62,538 nucleotides of DNA from Clostridium bornimense (GTDB lineage Bacteria; Bacillota; Clostridia; Clostridiales; Clostridiaceae). The stretch is taken from NCBI RefSeq assembly GCF_018917145.1, contig NZ_JAHLOD010000020.1:1-62538 (forward strand), given 5' to 3'. The number at the start of each line of letters is the position of its first letter. The first letter of the stretch is position 1. The notes under the pieces are model-generated. The model was not told the origin of the DNA, searched no databases, and worked only from the letters and a program-made list of their open reading frames with translations. The translations under genes and the position numbers were made by a program. This document shows positions 24,990-33,651 of this stretch, piece by piece.

Positions 24990-25030
24990 AAAGCGGTGAT
25001 TTTAATGTAGAAAATCACCGCTTTAATTTT
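24990..25030 (+). terminator. terminator of the exonuclease gene
   Basis: AAAGCGGTGATTTT pairs perfectly with AAAATCACCGCTTT around 7 bases, then AATTTT. Confidence 0.9.
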
Positions 25031-25207
25031 ATTATAAGTAGAAAGAAAAATGGACTCATATTTAATGTAGGTTATGCGAAATATATCAAATATTAAAAAG
25101 TTGATAATTATTTGTAAAAAATAATAAAATTATGTAAAAATATGATATAATACTATTGTGGGAACTTTTTAGTTTATAATTATCAATAGTATGAAGGGAA
25201 TAAATAT

Positions 25208-25450
25208 ATGAGTAAAAAAGAAATTTTAGATCAATTATTAGCAAGTCTTAGCAGTGACAGGATTGAAGAATTAATGATATTCTCAAGTAACAAGGTAGAA
25301 GATATAAAAATAGAAATTACAGAAGGTGTACTATATGGAACCTTAGATACTCAAAAAATATTAAATAGTACCTTGAAGCAGGAGTATGAAGCTTTCAATG
25401 ATATTTATAGATGTTTATTATCTATTAAAAGATTAGGATTATCAGAATAG
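25208..25450 (+). CDS. hypothetical protein, 80 aa
   Basis: A small soluble, mostly helical protein with repeated Ile/Leu/Glu and no membrane segment or metal motif. I do not recognise a family. GAAGGGAATAAAT precedes the ATG, and a TATAAT lies about 60 bases upstream, so it is probably expressed. It sits between the exonuclease gene and the iron operon but is separated from the latter by a Fur-regulated promoter. Confidence 0.6.
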   Translation: MSKKEILDQLLASLSSDRIEELMIFSSNKVEDIKIEITEGVLYGTLDTQKILNSTLKQEYEAFNDIYRCLLSIKRLGLSE

Positions 25451-25589
25451 AATTTTAGAATTATCATTCTGATTTCGATATAAGAGGGCAAGCTATTTAT
25501 ATTACTAAGTTAATATGGAATAGTTTGTCTTTTTTATTTACACAAACTAAAAATGCATAAAATTTAGCTAAAAAAATAATAAAACCATA

Positions 25590-25617
25590 TTGACTATGTA
25601 AAGCTATATGATATAAT
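25590..25617 (+). promoter_or_regulatory. promoter of the siderophore uptake operon
   Basis: TTGACT, a 16-base spacer and TATAAT, with a predicted start site near 25624. Confidence 0.65.
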
Positions 25618-25630
25618 GATAACACAAACG

Positions 25631-25649
25631 AATGATAATAATTATCATT
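25631..25649. promoter_or_regulatory. Fur box
   Basis: AATGATAATAATTATCATT is a perfect 9-1-9 dyad matching the Fur consensus. It sits just downstream of the start site, and a partial GATAATGATAA repeat lies before it. Iron-replete repression of the uptake operon is expected. Confidence 0.85.
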
Positions 25650-25689
25650 TACTAAAAGGAAAGTTGCAGCAAAAGTTGGAGGAATAGAT

Positions 25690-26634
25690 ATGAAAAAGTT
25701 TAAGATGCTAGCAATACTAGGTGTAACGGTGCTTACTCTTGGTATTTTTAGTGGTTGTTCTAGTAATAGTGGTAGCAATGAAAGTAATAACAGTAAGACA
25801 AGAATTGTTCAATCAGTAAAAGGTGAAGTTAAAATTCCTACAGATCCTAAGAGAATAGTTGATATTTCAGGAAGTAGTGAAGAATTAGTACTGTTAGGGC
25901 ATACTCCAGTAGGTACTGCTAATGTAGATTCATATCAAACAGATGTAGTTCCATCATATATGAAAAATACATTAGGTAATGCAAAAGTAGTTGGACATTC
26001 TATGATGGATACTATGGATATTGAAGCCATATTATCATTAGATCCAGATTTAATAATAATGGCTCCAAGACAAGAGAAGATATATGATCAGTTAAAAGAG
26101 ATAGCACCAGTTGTTATGCTTGAAGATCGATCAAATGACTGGGAAGCTAAATTTAGGGATGTAGCAAAGTTATTCGGACAAGAAGATGAAGCTAATCAAT
26201 GGTTAGATAATTATTATGATAAAGCTAAAAAGTTAGGCAATGAAATAAAGGAAGCTAATGGTGAGGATAAAACATACTTAACAGTATTAGCATCAGCAGG
26301 ACAATTTATGGTGTTTACAGATGGTGGGATAGGAACAATTCTAAAAGATGATATGGGATTACCACAACCAAGTAATATGCCAAAGCAAGATGGAATAACA
26401 TTACCTACTGTGACTGTTGAAGGTTTAACAGAAATAGATGCAGATCACATTATAGTGATAGCTACAGAATCTGATAAAGCTGATTTAGAAAAAAATACAG
26501 TTTGGAATGAAATGAGAGCTGTTAAAGATGGAGATGTTACTATTTTAAATGCAAGTCCATACTTTAGCCAAGCATATAATCCAATAGGAAGAGAATTATT
26601 ATTACAATCAATCAAAGATGAAGTTGTAAAGTAA
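25690..26634 (+). CDS. siderophore-binding lipoprotein of an Fe ABC importer
   Basis: The N-terminus is a lipoprotein signal (MKKFKMLAILGVTVLTLG) with lipobox FSGC and a Ser/Asn-rich tether. The mature part is a FecB/FhuD-type class III binding protein: VKIPTDPKRIVDISGSSEEL, LSLDPDLIIMAPRQ and a long connecting helix. It is anchored outside the membrane and hands ferric siderophore to the permeases encoded next. The Fur box upstream supports iron. The exact siderophore (hydroxamate, citrate or other) cannot be read. TTGGAGGAATAGAT precedes the ATG. Confidence 0.92.
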   Translation: MKKFKMLAILGVTVLTLGIFSGCSSNSGSNESNNSKTRIVQSVKGEVKIPTDPKRIVDISGSSEELVLLGHTPVGTANVDSYQTDVVPSYMKNTLGNAKVVGHSMMDTMDIEAILSLDPDLIIMAPRQEKIYDQLKEIAPVVMLEDRSNDWEAKFRDVAKLFGQEDEANQWLDNYYDKAKKLGNEIKEANGEDKTYLTVLASAGQFMVFTDGGIGTILKDDMGLPQPSNMPKQDGITLPTVTVEGLTEIDADHIIVIATESDKADLEKNTVWNEMRAVKDGDVTILNASPYFSQAYNPIGRELLLQSIKDEVVK

Positions 26635-26645
26635 GATTATTATAT

Positions 26646-26687
26646 ATAGTAGGTGGTGAGAGGAGTAATCCTTTTGTCACCTATTAT
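26646..26687 (+). terminator. intercistronic hairpin after the binding-protein gene
   Basis: ATAGTAGGTG pairs with CACCTATTAT (one G-U). There is no strong T run, so it may be a partial terminator or an mRNA-stabilising structure raising binding protein over permease. Confidence 0.55.
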
Positions 26688-26721
26688 TTAAATTTATAGA
26701 TAAATTATTTAAGGAGTAAAT

Positions 26722-27735
26722 ATGAAAAGATATAATAAGAAAACTTTGTCATATATTTTTATAATTATAGGCATAGTGCTTCTTGTAGCGGGTATAATTC
26801 TTTCTGTTACATTAGGAGCTAAAAATATAGATTTTTCAACTATTGTAAGTAGTTTATTTTCTAATAGCAATGATATAAACACAAAAATAGTAAGAGATGT
26901 TAGAATACCAAGGGCTTTAGCGGCAGCATTAGTAGGAGGATTCCTAGCAGTTGCTGGTGCTATAATGCAAGGGGTTACGAGAAATCCAATAGCAGAACCA
27001 TCAGTTATGGGGATAACACAAGGTGCTACTTTAATGATAGCAATTACTTTTGTACTTCAAAGAATATATCCTAATATAATAATTGGATCTTTTGGATTAA
27101 TGCTATTTTCCTTTTTAGGTGCTAGTATAAGTGGGCTATCTGTATATTTTATTAGCTCGAGAAGAGGAAGAAAGGTAAATCCAATAAAACTTGCTTTGGC
27201 AGGAACGGCAATAGGTACGTTATTAATATCTTTGGCAATGGCAATAGCAATGTATTTTAATTTATCACAGCAATTAACATTTTGGATTTCAGGAGGATTA
27301 GTTTCGGCAAAATGGGAAGGTGTAAAGATGTTAGCCATTATTGGTGGAGCAGCTTTTATTGCAGCAATTTTTATGGCACCAAAGATAACTATTTTGAGTC
27401 TAGGAGAAGAAGTGGCTATTGGGCTTGGTCAAAAAACAAATGCTGTTAGGTTTATAAGTATTATTATTGTAATACTACTTACAGGAGCATCTGTTTCTGT
27501 AGCTGGGAATATAGTGTTTGTTGGACTAATAGTGCCACAAATAGCAAAAGCTATAGTTGGGTCTGATTATAAATATATAATACCTACTTCTATGATTTAT
27601 GGGTCAGTATTACTTGTGTATAGTGATATTTTGGCGAGAGTTATAAATCCTCCATATGAGACACCGATTGGTTCATTAACAGCATTGCTAGGTGTACCTG
27701 TATTTATATACCTTGTAAGAAAGGATAAAAAGTAG
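26722..27735 (+). CDS. FecCD-family iron-siderophore permease, first subunit
   Basis: A 337-residue protein with about ten helices of the BtuC/FecCD fold. Family marks include RIPRALAAALVGGFLAVAGA, MQGVTRNPIAEPSVMGI (the conserved LQGxTRNPLAxPxxLGI region) and the cytosolic coupling segment GEEVAIGLGQKTNAVRF. It pairs with the next gene to form the membrane channel. TTAAGGAGTAAAT precedes the ATG, and its stop directly abuts the next start. Confidence 0.93.
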   Translation: MKRYNKKTLSYIFIIIGIVLLVAGIILSVTLGAKNIDFSTIVSSLFSNSNDINTKIVRDVRIPRALAAALVGGFLAVAGAIMQGVTRNPIAEPSVMGITQGATLMIAITFVLQRIYPNIIIGSFGLMLFSFLGASISGLSVYFISSRRGRKVNPIKLALAGTAIGTLLISLAMAIAMYFNLSQQLTFWISGGLVSAKWEGVKMLAIIGGAAFIAAIFMAPKITILSLGEEVAIGLGQKTNAVRFISIIIVILLTGASVSVAGNIVFVGLIVPQIAKAIVGSDYKYIIPTSMIYGSVLLVYSDILARVINPPYETPIGSLTALLGVPVFIYLVRKDKK

Positions 27736-28749
27736 ATGATAAAGAGAAATAAGAAACTAACACTAATAATAAGCATTCTTGTAATACTTATTATTCTTAC
27801 AATATTAACTAGTTTAAATATGGGCTCTTTAGCAATAGAGCCTTTGGATGTTATAAAAACTTTAATAGGTCAAGGTTCTAGAAGTCATGAAATAGCAATA
27901 TTTAAGTTGAGATTACCGAGAATAGTCATAGCGATATTAGTTGGAACGGCGCTTGCAATATCAGGAACGATTCTTCAAGGTGTCACAAAAAATGATTTGG
28001 CGGACTCTGGTATACTTGGGATTAACTCAGGGTCGGCATTATTTGTTGTTATATATATTTATCTTATGAATGGTAATGTATATGACGGTGTAAGTAATAT
28101 AACTGTTTTTACTATGCCTATTGTTGCTTTATTAGGAGCTATGTTTGGTGCTTTCTTAATTTACATTTTAGCATGGAAAAACGGTATTAATTCATCAAGA
28201 TTACTTCTTGTAGGTATAGGAATAAATGTAGCATTTACATCATTGCTCACAATATTTCAATTGAGATTTACAACGCAGGAGTTCAATAGAGTAATGGCAT
28301 GGACATCAGGAAGTATATGGGGTTCAAGTTGGAAATATGTGATGGCAATATTGCCTTTTATAGTAATATTTACGTTACTTACAATATATAAGTCTAGATA
28401 TTTAGATGCATTGATTTTAGGTGATGAAGTAGCTACGGGACTGGGAATAGAGGTAGAAAAGGAAAGAAGAAAGCTTATAATTTTTTCAGTAATCTTAGCT
28501 GGGGTTGCTACTTCTGTAGCAGGTAGTATAGCTTTCTTAGGATTAGTATCTCCTCATATAGCAAGAAAATTAGTTGGACCAAAACATAAAGGGCTAATTC
28601 CAACAGCAGCCCTTGTGGGAACTTTAATATTATTAGTAGGAGATACTATAGCACGAAATATTATTGCACCAATGGAGTTACCAGTGGGGATTGTTGTAGC
28701 TATAATAGGTGTGCCATATTTTATTTATCTTATGTTAACTACAGAATAG
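27736..28749 (+). CDS. FecCD-family iron-siderophore permease, second subunit
   Basis: The same BtuC-like fold and length as its neighbour. Markers are RLPRIVIAILVGTALAISGT, LQGVTKNDLADSGILGINSG and the coupling segment GDEVATGLGIEVEKERRK. The ATG follows immediately after the upstream stop, so the two subunits are translationally coupled, as expected for a heterodimeric channel. It is fed by the lipoprotein and powered by the ATPase encoded 14 bases downstream. Confidence 0.93.
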   Translation: MIKRNKKLTLIISILVILIILTILTSLNMGSLAIEPLDVIKTLIGQGSRSHEIAIFKLRLPRIVIAILVGTALAISGTILQGVTKNDLADSGILGINSGSALFVVIYIYLMNGNVYDGVSNITVFTMPIVALLGAMFGAFLIYILAWKNGINSSRLLLVGIGINVAFTSLLTIFQLRFTTQEFNRVMAWTSGSIWGSSWKYVMAILPFIVIFTLLTIYKSRYLDALILGDEVATGLGIEVEKERRKLIIFSVILAGVATSVAGSIAFLGLVSPHIARKLVGPKHKGLIPTAALVGTLILLVGDTIARNIIAPMELPVGIVVAIIGVPYFIYLMLTTE

Positions 28750-28763
28750 AAGAGGAGAAGAAG

Positions 28764-29549
28764 ATGAACTGTATACGCACAAAAAATTTAAATATTTCTT
28801 ATGGAAGTTTAGATATTGTAAAAGATTTAAATTTAGAAATACCAAAGGGAAAAATAACTACTATTATAGGTTCAAATGGATGCGGGAAATCAACAATACT
28901 AAAAACTATCGCAAGAATTATACAACCTAAAAGCGGAGATATTTATATAAATGATAAAAATATAAAAGGACAAAAGCCACGAGATATAGCAAAAGTAATG
29001 GCAGTATTACCACAAAGTCCTATTGCACCTAGTGGACTTACAGTAGAAGAGTTAATTGCCTATGGAAGATTTCCTCATAAAAAGGGATTTGGTTCTTTAA
29101 AGAAGGAAGATAAAGATATAATAACATGGGCGCTAAAAGCTACAGGAATAGAAGAGTTTAGAGAAAGAGCTATAGAGGATTTATCTGGAGGGCAAAGACA
29201 AAGGGCATGGATAGCTATGGCATTAGCACAACAAACTGAGATACTAATCCTAGATGAACCTACAACTTACTTAGATTTAGCTCATCAATTAGAAATATTG
29301 AAATTATTGGAGAAATTAAATAGAGAACAAGGGACAACAATTGTTATGGTTATACATGAACTTAATAATGCAGCAAGATTTGCAGATCATATGATTGGAG
29401 TAAAACAAGGGAAAGTGATATGTGAAGGTAGTGCAGATGAAGTTATGACAAAGGACAATCTTAGAGAATTATTCAATATTGATGCTGAAATAGCTAAGGA
29501 TCCTAGAAACAATAGACCTGTATGTATAACATATGACATGGTAGATTAG
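28764..29549 (+). CDS. iron-siderophore ABC importer ATPase (FecE/FhuC type)
   Basis: All nucleotide-binding motifs are present: Walker A GSNGCGKST, Q-loop LPQSP, signature LSGGQRQRAWIA, Walker B ILILDEPTTYLDL and H-loop VIHEL. The length (261 aa) is typical of FepC/FhuC ATPases. AGAGGAGAAGAAG precedes the ATG. As the fourth gene of the Fur-controlled operon it completes a binding protein-permease-permease-ATPase importer. The stop is 9 bases from the MATE gene start, which suggests that gene is in the same transcript. Confidence 0.93.
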   Translation: MNCIRTKNLNISYGSLDIVKDLNLEIPKGKITTIIGSNGCGKSTILKTIARIIQPKSGDIYINDKNIKGQKPRDIAKVMAVLPQSPIAPSGLTVEELIAYGRFPHKKGFGSLKKEDKDIITWALKATGIEEFRERAIEDLSGGQRQRAWIAMALAQQTEILILDEPTTYLDLAHQLEILKLLEKLNREQGTTIVMVIHELNNAARFADHMIGVKQGKVICEGSADEVMTKDNLRELFNIDAEIAKDPRNNRPVCITYDMVD

Positions 29550-29558
29550 GAGACTAAA

Positions 29559-30902
29559 ATGGATAACCAAAAGGAACTGAAAGAAGAAAAGATAAGTAAG
29601 TTATTGTTAAAATATTCAATACCAGCAATATTAGCTATGATGGTTACAGCTTTATATAATACAGTTGATAGGGCATTTATTGGGTCAATGAAAGGTGTTG
29701 GAGCATTAGCTATATCAGGTCTAGGGGTAACAATGCCACTATTTACGATATTGGGGGCATTTTGTGTAGCTATAGCTATTGGAGGAAGTACCAATATAGC
29801 TATAAAGCTAGGTGAAGGTAATAAAGATGAAGCAGAAAAAATATTAGGAAGTACATTTGCATTAGAATTTATTGTTGCTATTGCATTGATGGTAATATCA
29901 TTTATATTTCTTGATAATATCCTTTATATCTTTGGAGCAAGTAGTAATACAATAAGTTATGCAAGGGATTATATTAGTATAATAATTTTTGGTGCATGGT
30001 TCAACTTACCTGGATTTGCTCTTAATAGTGCCATTAGAGCAGAAGGTAGACCAAAGTTAGCAGCTACAATGATGATAACAACTTGTATACTAAATCTTAT
30101 ATTGGACCCTATATTCATTTTTATTTTTAATATGGGGATAAAAGGAGCTGCGTTAGGTACAATCATATGTCAATTGGTAGTTTTCATTTGGGGTACCTAT
30201 TACTTTACAATAGGTAAATCTAATTTAAAACTTAGGATAAAGAATATAAGAGTTGATAGTAAAATAGTAAGAGCAATTTTACTAATTGCATTAACACCAT
30301 TTTTGATGGAATTGGCAGCAGGATTTATTCACTTAATAACTAATAGGGTTCTAAAAGTTTATGGCGGCGATATTGCAATTGGAGCAATGACGACTGTAAC
30401 GTCAATTTCGCTAATGTTCTTGATGCCAGTGTTTGGATTAAGTCAAGGTATGCAAACAATAATTGCCTATAATCATGGGGCAAAGCAATACCATCGTACT
30501 AGGAAGACTTTAGTTTATGCCATAGTAGCTGGAACTCTAATATTAACTATTGGGTTATTTATTATTGGAGTGTTTAAGTTAGAGCTTATCCAATTATTCA
30601 CAGCAGATGACAAACTTATAAAGCTAGCTTCTGAAGGCATATCATTATACTCTATTACTTTACCTATTATAGGTATATCAATTTTAGGAGCGGTATATTT
30701 TCAGTGTATAGGTAGTGCTAAAATTTCTATGGTTTTGGGAATTTTAAGACAAGTTATTTTGTTGGTACCTGCTATTTTAATAATCCCTAAGTTTTTAGGA
30801 CTAAATGGAGTATGGATATCTCAGCCGGTAGCAGATGCAGGGTCAGCTACTATAATTGGTATTTTGCTATTTAGAGAATTTAGAAAGTATAAATGTGAAT
30901 AG
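29559..30902 (+). CDS. MATE-family efflux transporter
   Basis: A 447-residue protein with twelve helices in two homologous halves. The start SKLLLKYSIPAILAMMVTAL, YNTVDRAFIG is the standard NorM/DinF-like opening, and GAALGTIICQ and GLSQGMQTIIAYNHGAKQY occur at the expected places. Such pumps export cationic drugs or metabolites using Na+ or H+. It follows the siderophore importer ATPase by 9 bases and shares its terminator, so it may be iron-regulated and might export a siderophore or its precursor; that link is inference from position. Confidence 0.9.
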   Translation: MDNQKELKEEKISKLLLKYSIPAILAMMVTALYNTVDRAFIGSMKGVGALAISGLGVTMPLFTILGAFCVAIAIGGSTNIAIKLGEGNKDEAEKILGSTFALEFIVAIALMVISFIFLDNILYIFGASSNTISYARDYISIIIFGAWFNLPGFALNSAIRAEGRPKLAATMMITTCILNLILDPIFIFIFNMGIKGAALGTIICQLVVFIWGTYYFTIGKSNLKLRIKNIRVDSKIVRAILLIALTPFLMELAAGFIHLITNRVLKVYGGDIAIGAMTTVTSISLMFLMPVFGLSQGMQTIIAYNHGAKQYHRTRKTLVYAIVAGTLILTIGLFIIGVFKLELIQLFTADDKLIKLASEGISLYSITLPIIGISILGAVYFQCIGSAKISMVLGILRQVILLVPAILIIPKFLGLNGVWISQPVADAGSATIIGILLFREFRKYKCE

Positions 30903-30910
30903 AATAATAT

Positions 30911-30956
30911 AATAATAGCCACCAAAAAGCTCTCCTCTTTTCGGTGGCTATTATTG
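30911..30956 (+). terminator. terminator of the siderophore/MATE operon
   Basis: AATAATAGCCACC pairs with GGTGGCTATTATT, a perfect 13-bp stem with A- and T-rich flanks. Confidence 0.88.
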
Positions 30957-31041
30957 TTAAATATGTTATATAATAAGTATAAATATTATCTTAGCAAAGG
31001 GTCGACATTTAAGAAAATTTATAAGGAAAGAGGGGAAATAT

Positions 31042-31083
31042 ATGAGGCTTTGTATTGTATTAACTGGAATAGTAGAAAAATAA
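31042..31083 (+). CDS. possible 13-aa leader peptide before a Vat-like gene
   Basis: ATG to TAA encodes MRLCIVLTGIVEK, with AGAGGGGAAATAT as ribosome binding site. It ends 23 bases before the start of an antibiotic-acetyltransferase-like gene. Leader peptides of this size control resistance genes by ribosome stalling. No clear anti-ribosome-binding-site hairpin was found here. Confidence 0.35.
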   Translation: MRLCIVLTGIVEK

Positions 31084-31106
31084 TATAAAAAGAGGAGGAG
31101 ATTATT

Positions 31107-31745
31107 ATGGCTATTCCAGATAGTAAAAAGATTTATCCAAGAACAGGTGATACAGAAATTGTATACTTAAAAAACGTAGTAAAAAATCCCAATATACAAG
31201 TTGGTGATTTTACAATATATAATGATTTTGTTAATGATCCGAGAGATTTTCAAAAGAATAATGTTTTATATCACTATCCTATTAATAAAGATAAACTGAT
31301 TATTGGAAAGTTTTGTTCAATTGCTTGTGGTACAAAATTTCTTTTTAATAGTGCAAACCATCGATTAGGGTCCTTATCCACATATACTTTTCCATTGTTT
31401 TATGATCAATGGAATCAGGGAATGGAAGTAACAGAAGCGTGGGATAATAAAGGTGATATTGTTATTGGAAATGATGTGTGGATAGGATATGAAGCAGTTA
31501 TTTTATCAGGAGTTACAATTGGAGATGGAGCAATTATTGGTACAAGAGCTGTGGTCACTAAAGATGTTCCACCATATACAATAGTTGGTGGTATTCCAGC
31601 AAAACCAATTAGAAGACGATTTTCAGATGAAGATATTAAATTTTTATGCGAAATTAAATGGTGGGATTGGGATGTTGATAAAATATCATCAAGTATTAAA
31701 TATATTCAATCTGGTAATATAGAAGGCTTAAAAAATATGATTTAA
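31107..31745 (+). CDS. Vat-like xenobiotic O-acetyltransferase (left-handed beta-helix)
   Basis: Hexapeptide repeats (IVIGNDVWIGYEAVILSGVT, IGDGAIIGTRAVVTKDVPPY) form a left-handed beta-helix. NVLYHYPINKDKLIIGKFCS, NSANHRLGS (with the catalytic His of XAT enzymes) and the C-terminal WWDWDVDKI match the streptogramin A/chloramphenicol acetyltransferase (Vat/CatB) group. Expected activity is acetyl-CoA-dependent acetylation of a hydroxyl on an antibiotic or related compound. Resistance itself is not proven, since similar genes are chromosomal in many clostridia. AGAGGAGGAG precedes the ATG. The length (212 aa) is typical. Confidence 0.87.
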   Translation: MAIPDSKKIYPRTGDTEIVYLKNVVKNPNIQVGDFTIYNDFVNDPRDFQKNNVLYHYPINKDKLIIGKFCSIACGTKFLFNSANHRLGSLSTYTFPLFYDQWNQGMEVTEAWDNKGDIVIGNDVWIGYEAVILSGVTIGDGAIIGTRAVVTKDVPPYTIVGGIPAKPIRRRFSDEDIKFLCEIKWWDWDVDKISSSIKYIQSGNIEGLKNMI

Positions 31746-31766
31746 GATTAGAAATAGTTTTTGTGA

Positions 31767-31795
31767 AAAAGGCATGTCAAGTTGATATGCCTTTT
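31767..31795 (+). terminator. terminator of the Vat-like gene
   Basis: AAAAGGCAT pairs with ATGCCTTTT around about 11 bases. Confidence 0.8.
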
Positions 31796-31849
31796 ATATA
31801 TGTATTAAACAGTATTTTATTGAATACATTTTATTGGAGGGTGATTAAA

Positions 31850-32665
31850 ATGAATATTATAAAAGATAGATTCAAAGATTCAGTTATGATAGTAACAGGT
31901 GCTGCAGGAGGAATCGGAAAAGCAATAGCTCTACGGGCAGCAAAGGAAGGTGCAAAGTTAGTATTAGCAGATAGAAAGGTAGAGATGAGTAAAAGTACAC
32001 TAGATGAAATAAAGGCAATAACAGATGATGTAGAATTTCTAGTGCTAGATCTTTCTAAAGCAGAAAATTGTAGGAGAGTTACAGAAGTAGCAAAGGATAA
32101 GTTTGGAGGCTTAGATATATTAATAAATAATGCAGGAATTATGGGGAATCCAGCACCGGTACATAAGATTACAGAAAAAGAATTTAGAAATGTTTTTGAT
32201 TGTATAGTTATGACAGCGTTTCATATGAGTCATTTTGGAATTAACTTAATGCTAGAAGGAAATAAAGGAGGAGCTATTGTTAATACTTCTTCAGTGGCAG
32301 GATTAGTAGGATTTCCAGGACATTCTGCTTATGTTACGGCTAAACATGCTTTAAATGGCTTAACAAGAAATATGGCTTTGGATTATGCAAAGAATGGTAT
32401 AAGAGTTAATGCAATAAATCCAGGTGTTACAGATACACCTATGTATCATGAAGCATTAGATTATTTAAAGAGGAAAAAGGAAGCTGCTGAAAAGGCAGGG
32501 ATAAAGTTACAAGGGGGAATAGTATCAGGAAAAACTACATCACCTCAAAATAGAGTAGCATTAGCACAAGAAGTAGCAGATGTTTGTTTATTTTTGGCAT
32601 CAAATGAAGCTAGTAATGTGACAGGAATAGTAATGCCAGTAGATGGAGGGTTTACAGCATATTAG
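31850..32665 (+). CDS. short-chain dehydrogenase/reductase
   Basis: A classical SDR: VTGAAGGIGKAIALR (nucleotide loop), DILINNAGIMG (NNAG), the catalytic Ser in VNTSSVAGL, Tyr-x-x-x-Lys in HSAYVTAKHALNG, then RVNAINPGVTDTPM and the C-terminal GIVMPVDGGFTAY. An Asp (LADRK) after strand 2 favours NAD(H). The open frame extends 29 codons upstream, but ATG at MNIIKDRF with GGAGGGTGATT is the real start; the extension would run through the preceding terminator. The substrate is unknown. Confidence 0.92.
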   Translation: MNIIKDRFKDSVMIVTGAAGGIGKAIALRAAKEGAKLVLADRKVEMSKSTLDEIKAITDDVEFLVLDLSKAENCRRVTEVAKDKFGGLDILINNAGIMGNPAPVHKITEKEFRNVFDCIVMTAFHMSHFGINLMLEGNKGGAIVNTSSVAGLVGFPGHSAYVTAKHALNGLTRNMALDYAKNGIRVNAINPGVTDTPMYHEALDYLKRKKEAAEKAGIKLQGGIVSGKTTSPQNRVALAQEVADVCLFLASNEASNVTGIVMPVDGGFTAY

Positions 32666-32851
32666 TATACAAAATTTTTTATAGGCAACTAATATAAATA
32701 TGAGAGTAATTCTAATGTACTTCTGATATAATATATGTAATGCACTACTTATTAGGTTGGTTATAGAACAGGTTCTAATAATGTTATGATGAAATAGGAA
32801 GTAAGTAGTTTATAATATAATACTATGGAGATTTATGAAATAGGAGGTAGT

Positions 32852-33457
32852 ATGGCCTTTAATAATAAATTGCAAATTACAGATTCAGTTGAACTTGCTA
32901 GGGTAGAAGAAAAGATAAGCAAAAAGAAAGCTGTTGAATTATTTGAAAGCGGTTATTTAGATAGTTTAGAAGCTGGAAGGTACAATACATTAGCACAAAT
33001 TCATAAATATTTATTTGAAGATATATATGAATTTGCAGGAGAGGTACGTGATGTAAATATTGCAAAGGGAAATTTTAGATTTGCGCCTGTTATGTATCTA
33101 AAGGCATCCTTGGAACATATTGAGACAATGCCACAATCAAGTTTTGATGAAATAATTGAAAAGTATGTTGAAATGAACATTGCGCATCCTTTTAGAGAAG
33201 GAAATGGTAGAAGTATTCGAATTTGGCTTGATTTAATATTAAAAAAAGAGTTAGGTAAAGTAGTTAATTGGAGTGAAGTTGATAAGAATGATTACTTACT
33301 TGCAATGGAACGTAGTCCTATAAAAGATATAGAGATAAAGCATATCTTAAAGCAAGCATTAACTGATAAAGTTAATGATAGGGAAATTTATATGAAAGGT
33401 ATTGATACAAGTTATTATTATGAAGGATATACTGTTTATAAAACAGAAGACTTATAA
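32852..33457 (+). CDS. Fic-domain protein, C-terminal autoinhibitory motif (class III)
   Basis: The Fic core is compact, with HPFREGNGR (catalytic His) and the helices [20 protein letters not shown] before it. At the C-terminus DTSYYYEGY fits (S/T)xxxE(G/N), the inhibitory helix of class III enzymes such as the Neisseria type, where oligomerisation and autoAMPylation control activity. The expected reaction is AMP transfer to a target protein. ATG at MAFNNKL with AGGAGGTAGT is chosen over a Met nine codons earlier. It is a single gene with its own terminator. No toxin-antitoxin partner is adjacent. Confidence 0.9.
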   Translation: MAFNNKLQITDSVELARVEEKISKKKAVELFESGYLDSLEAGRYNTLAQIHKYLFEDIYEFAGEVRDVNIAKGNFRFAPVMYLKASLEHIETMPQSSFDEIIEKYVEMNIAHPFREGNGRSIRIWLDLILKKELGKVVNWSEVDKNDYLLAMERSPIKDIEIKHILKQALTDKVNDREIYMKGIDTSYYYEGYTVYKTEDL

Positions 33458-33475
33458 TAGTAAATATATTAGTAG

Positions 33476-33499
33476 GATAGGTGAAAACCTATCTTTTTT
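33476..33499 (+). terminator. terminator of the second Fic gene
   Basis: GATAGGT, loop GAAA, ACCTATC, then six T. An almost identical hairpin ends the broken gene at 57831. Between here and 33651 only a start-less 27-codon frame is seen. Confidence 0.85.
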
Positions 33500-33651
33500 G
33501 TTTATAAGAAATATAACAAAGAAATTGATGATGATTGGACACCTTTACAAGTGACTAAGATAAAGATGAGAAAAAATTAAAATTAGAATAAAAGTTAATG
33601 TTCAGTTAATGTAGCATGTGTATATTTATAAATGTTAGAGGAGGTATATGC

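Noticed and set aside
26284-26400. Possible interruption of the siderophore-binding lipoprotein
   Set aside because: The frame is continuous with normal length and normal domain order; no lesion was found.
33500-33582. Start-less 27-codon frame VYKKYNKEIDDDWTPLQVTK and onward after the second Fic gene
   Set aside because: No start, no ribosome binding site and no family match; could be a gene tail but cannot be supported.
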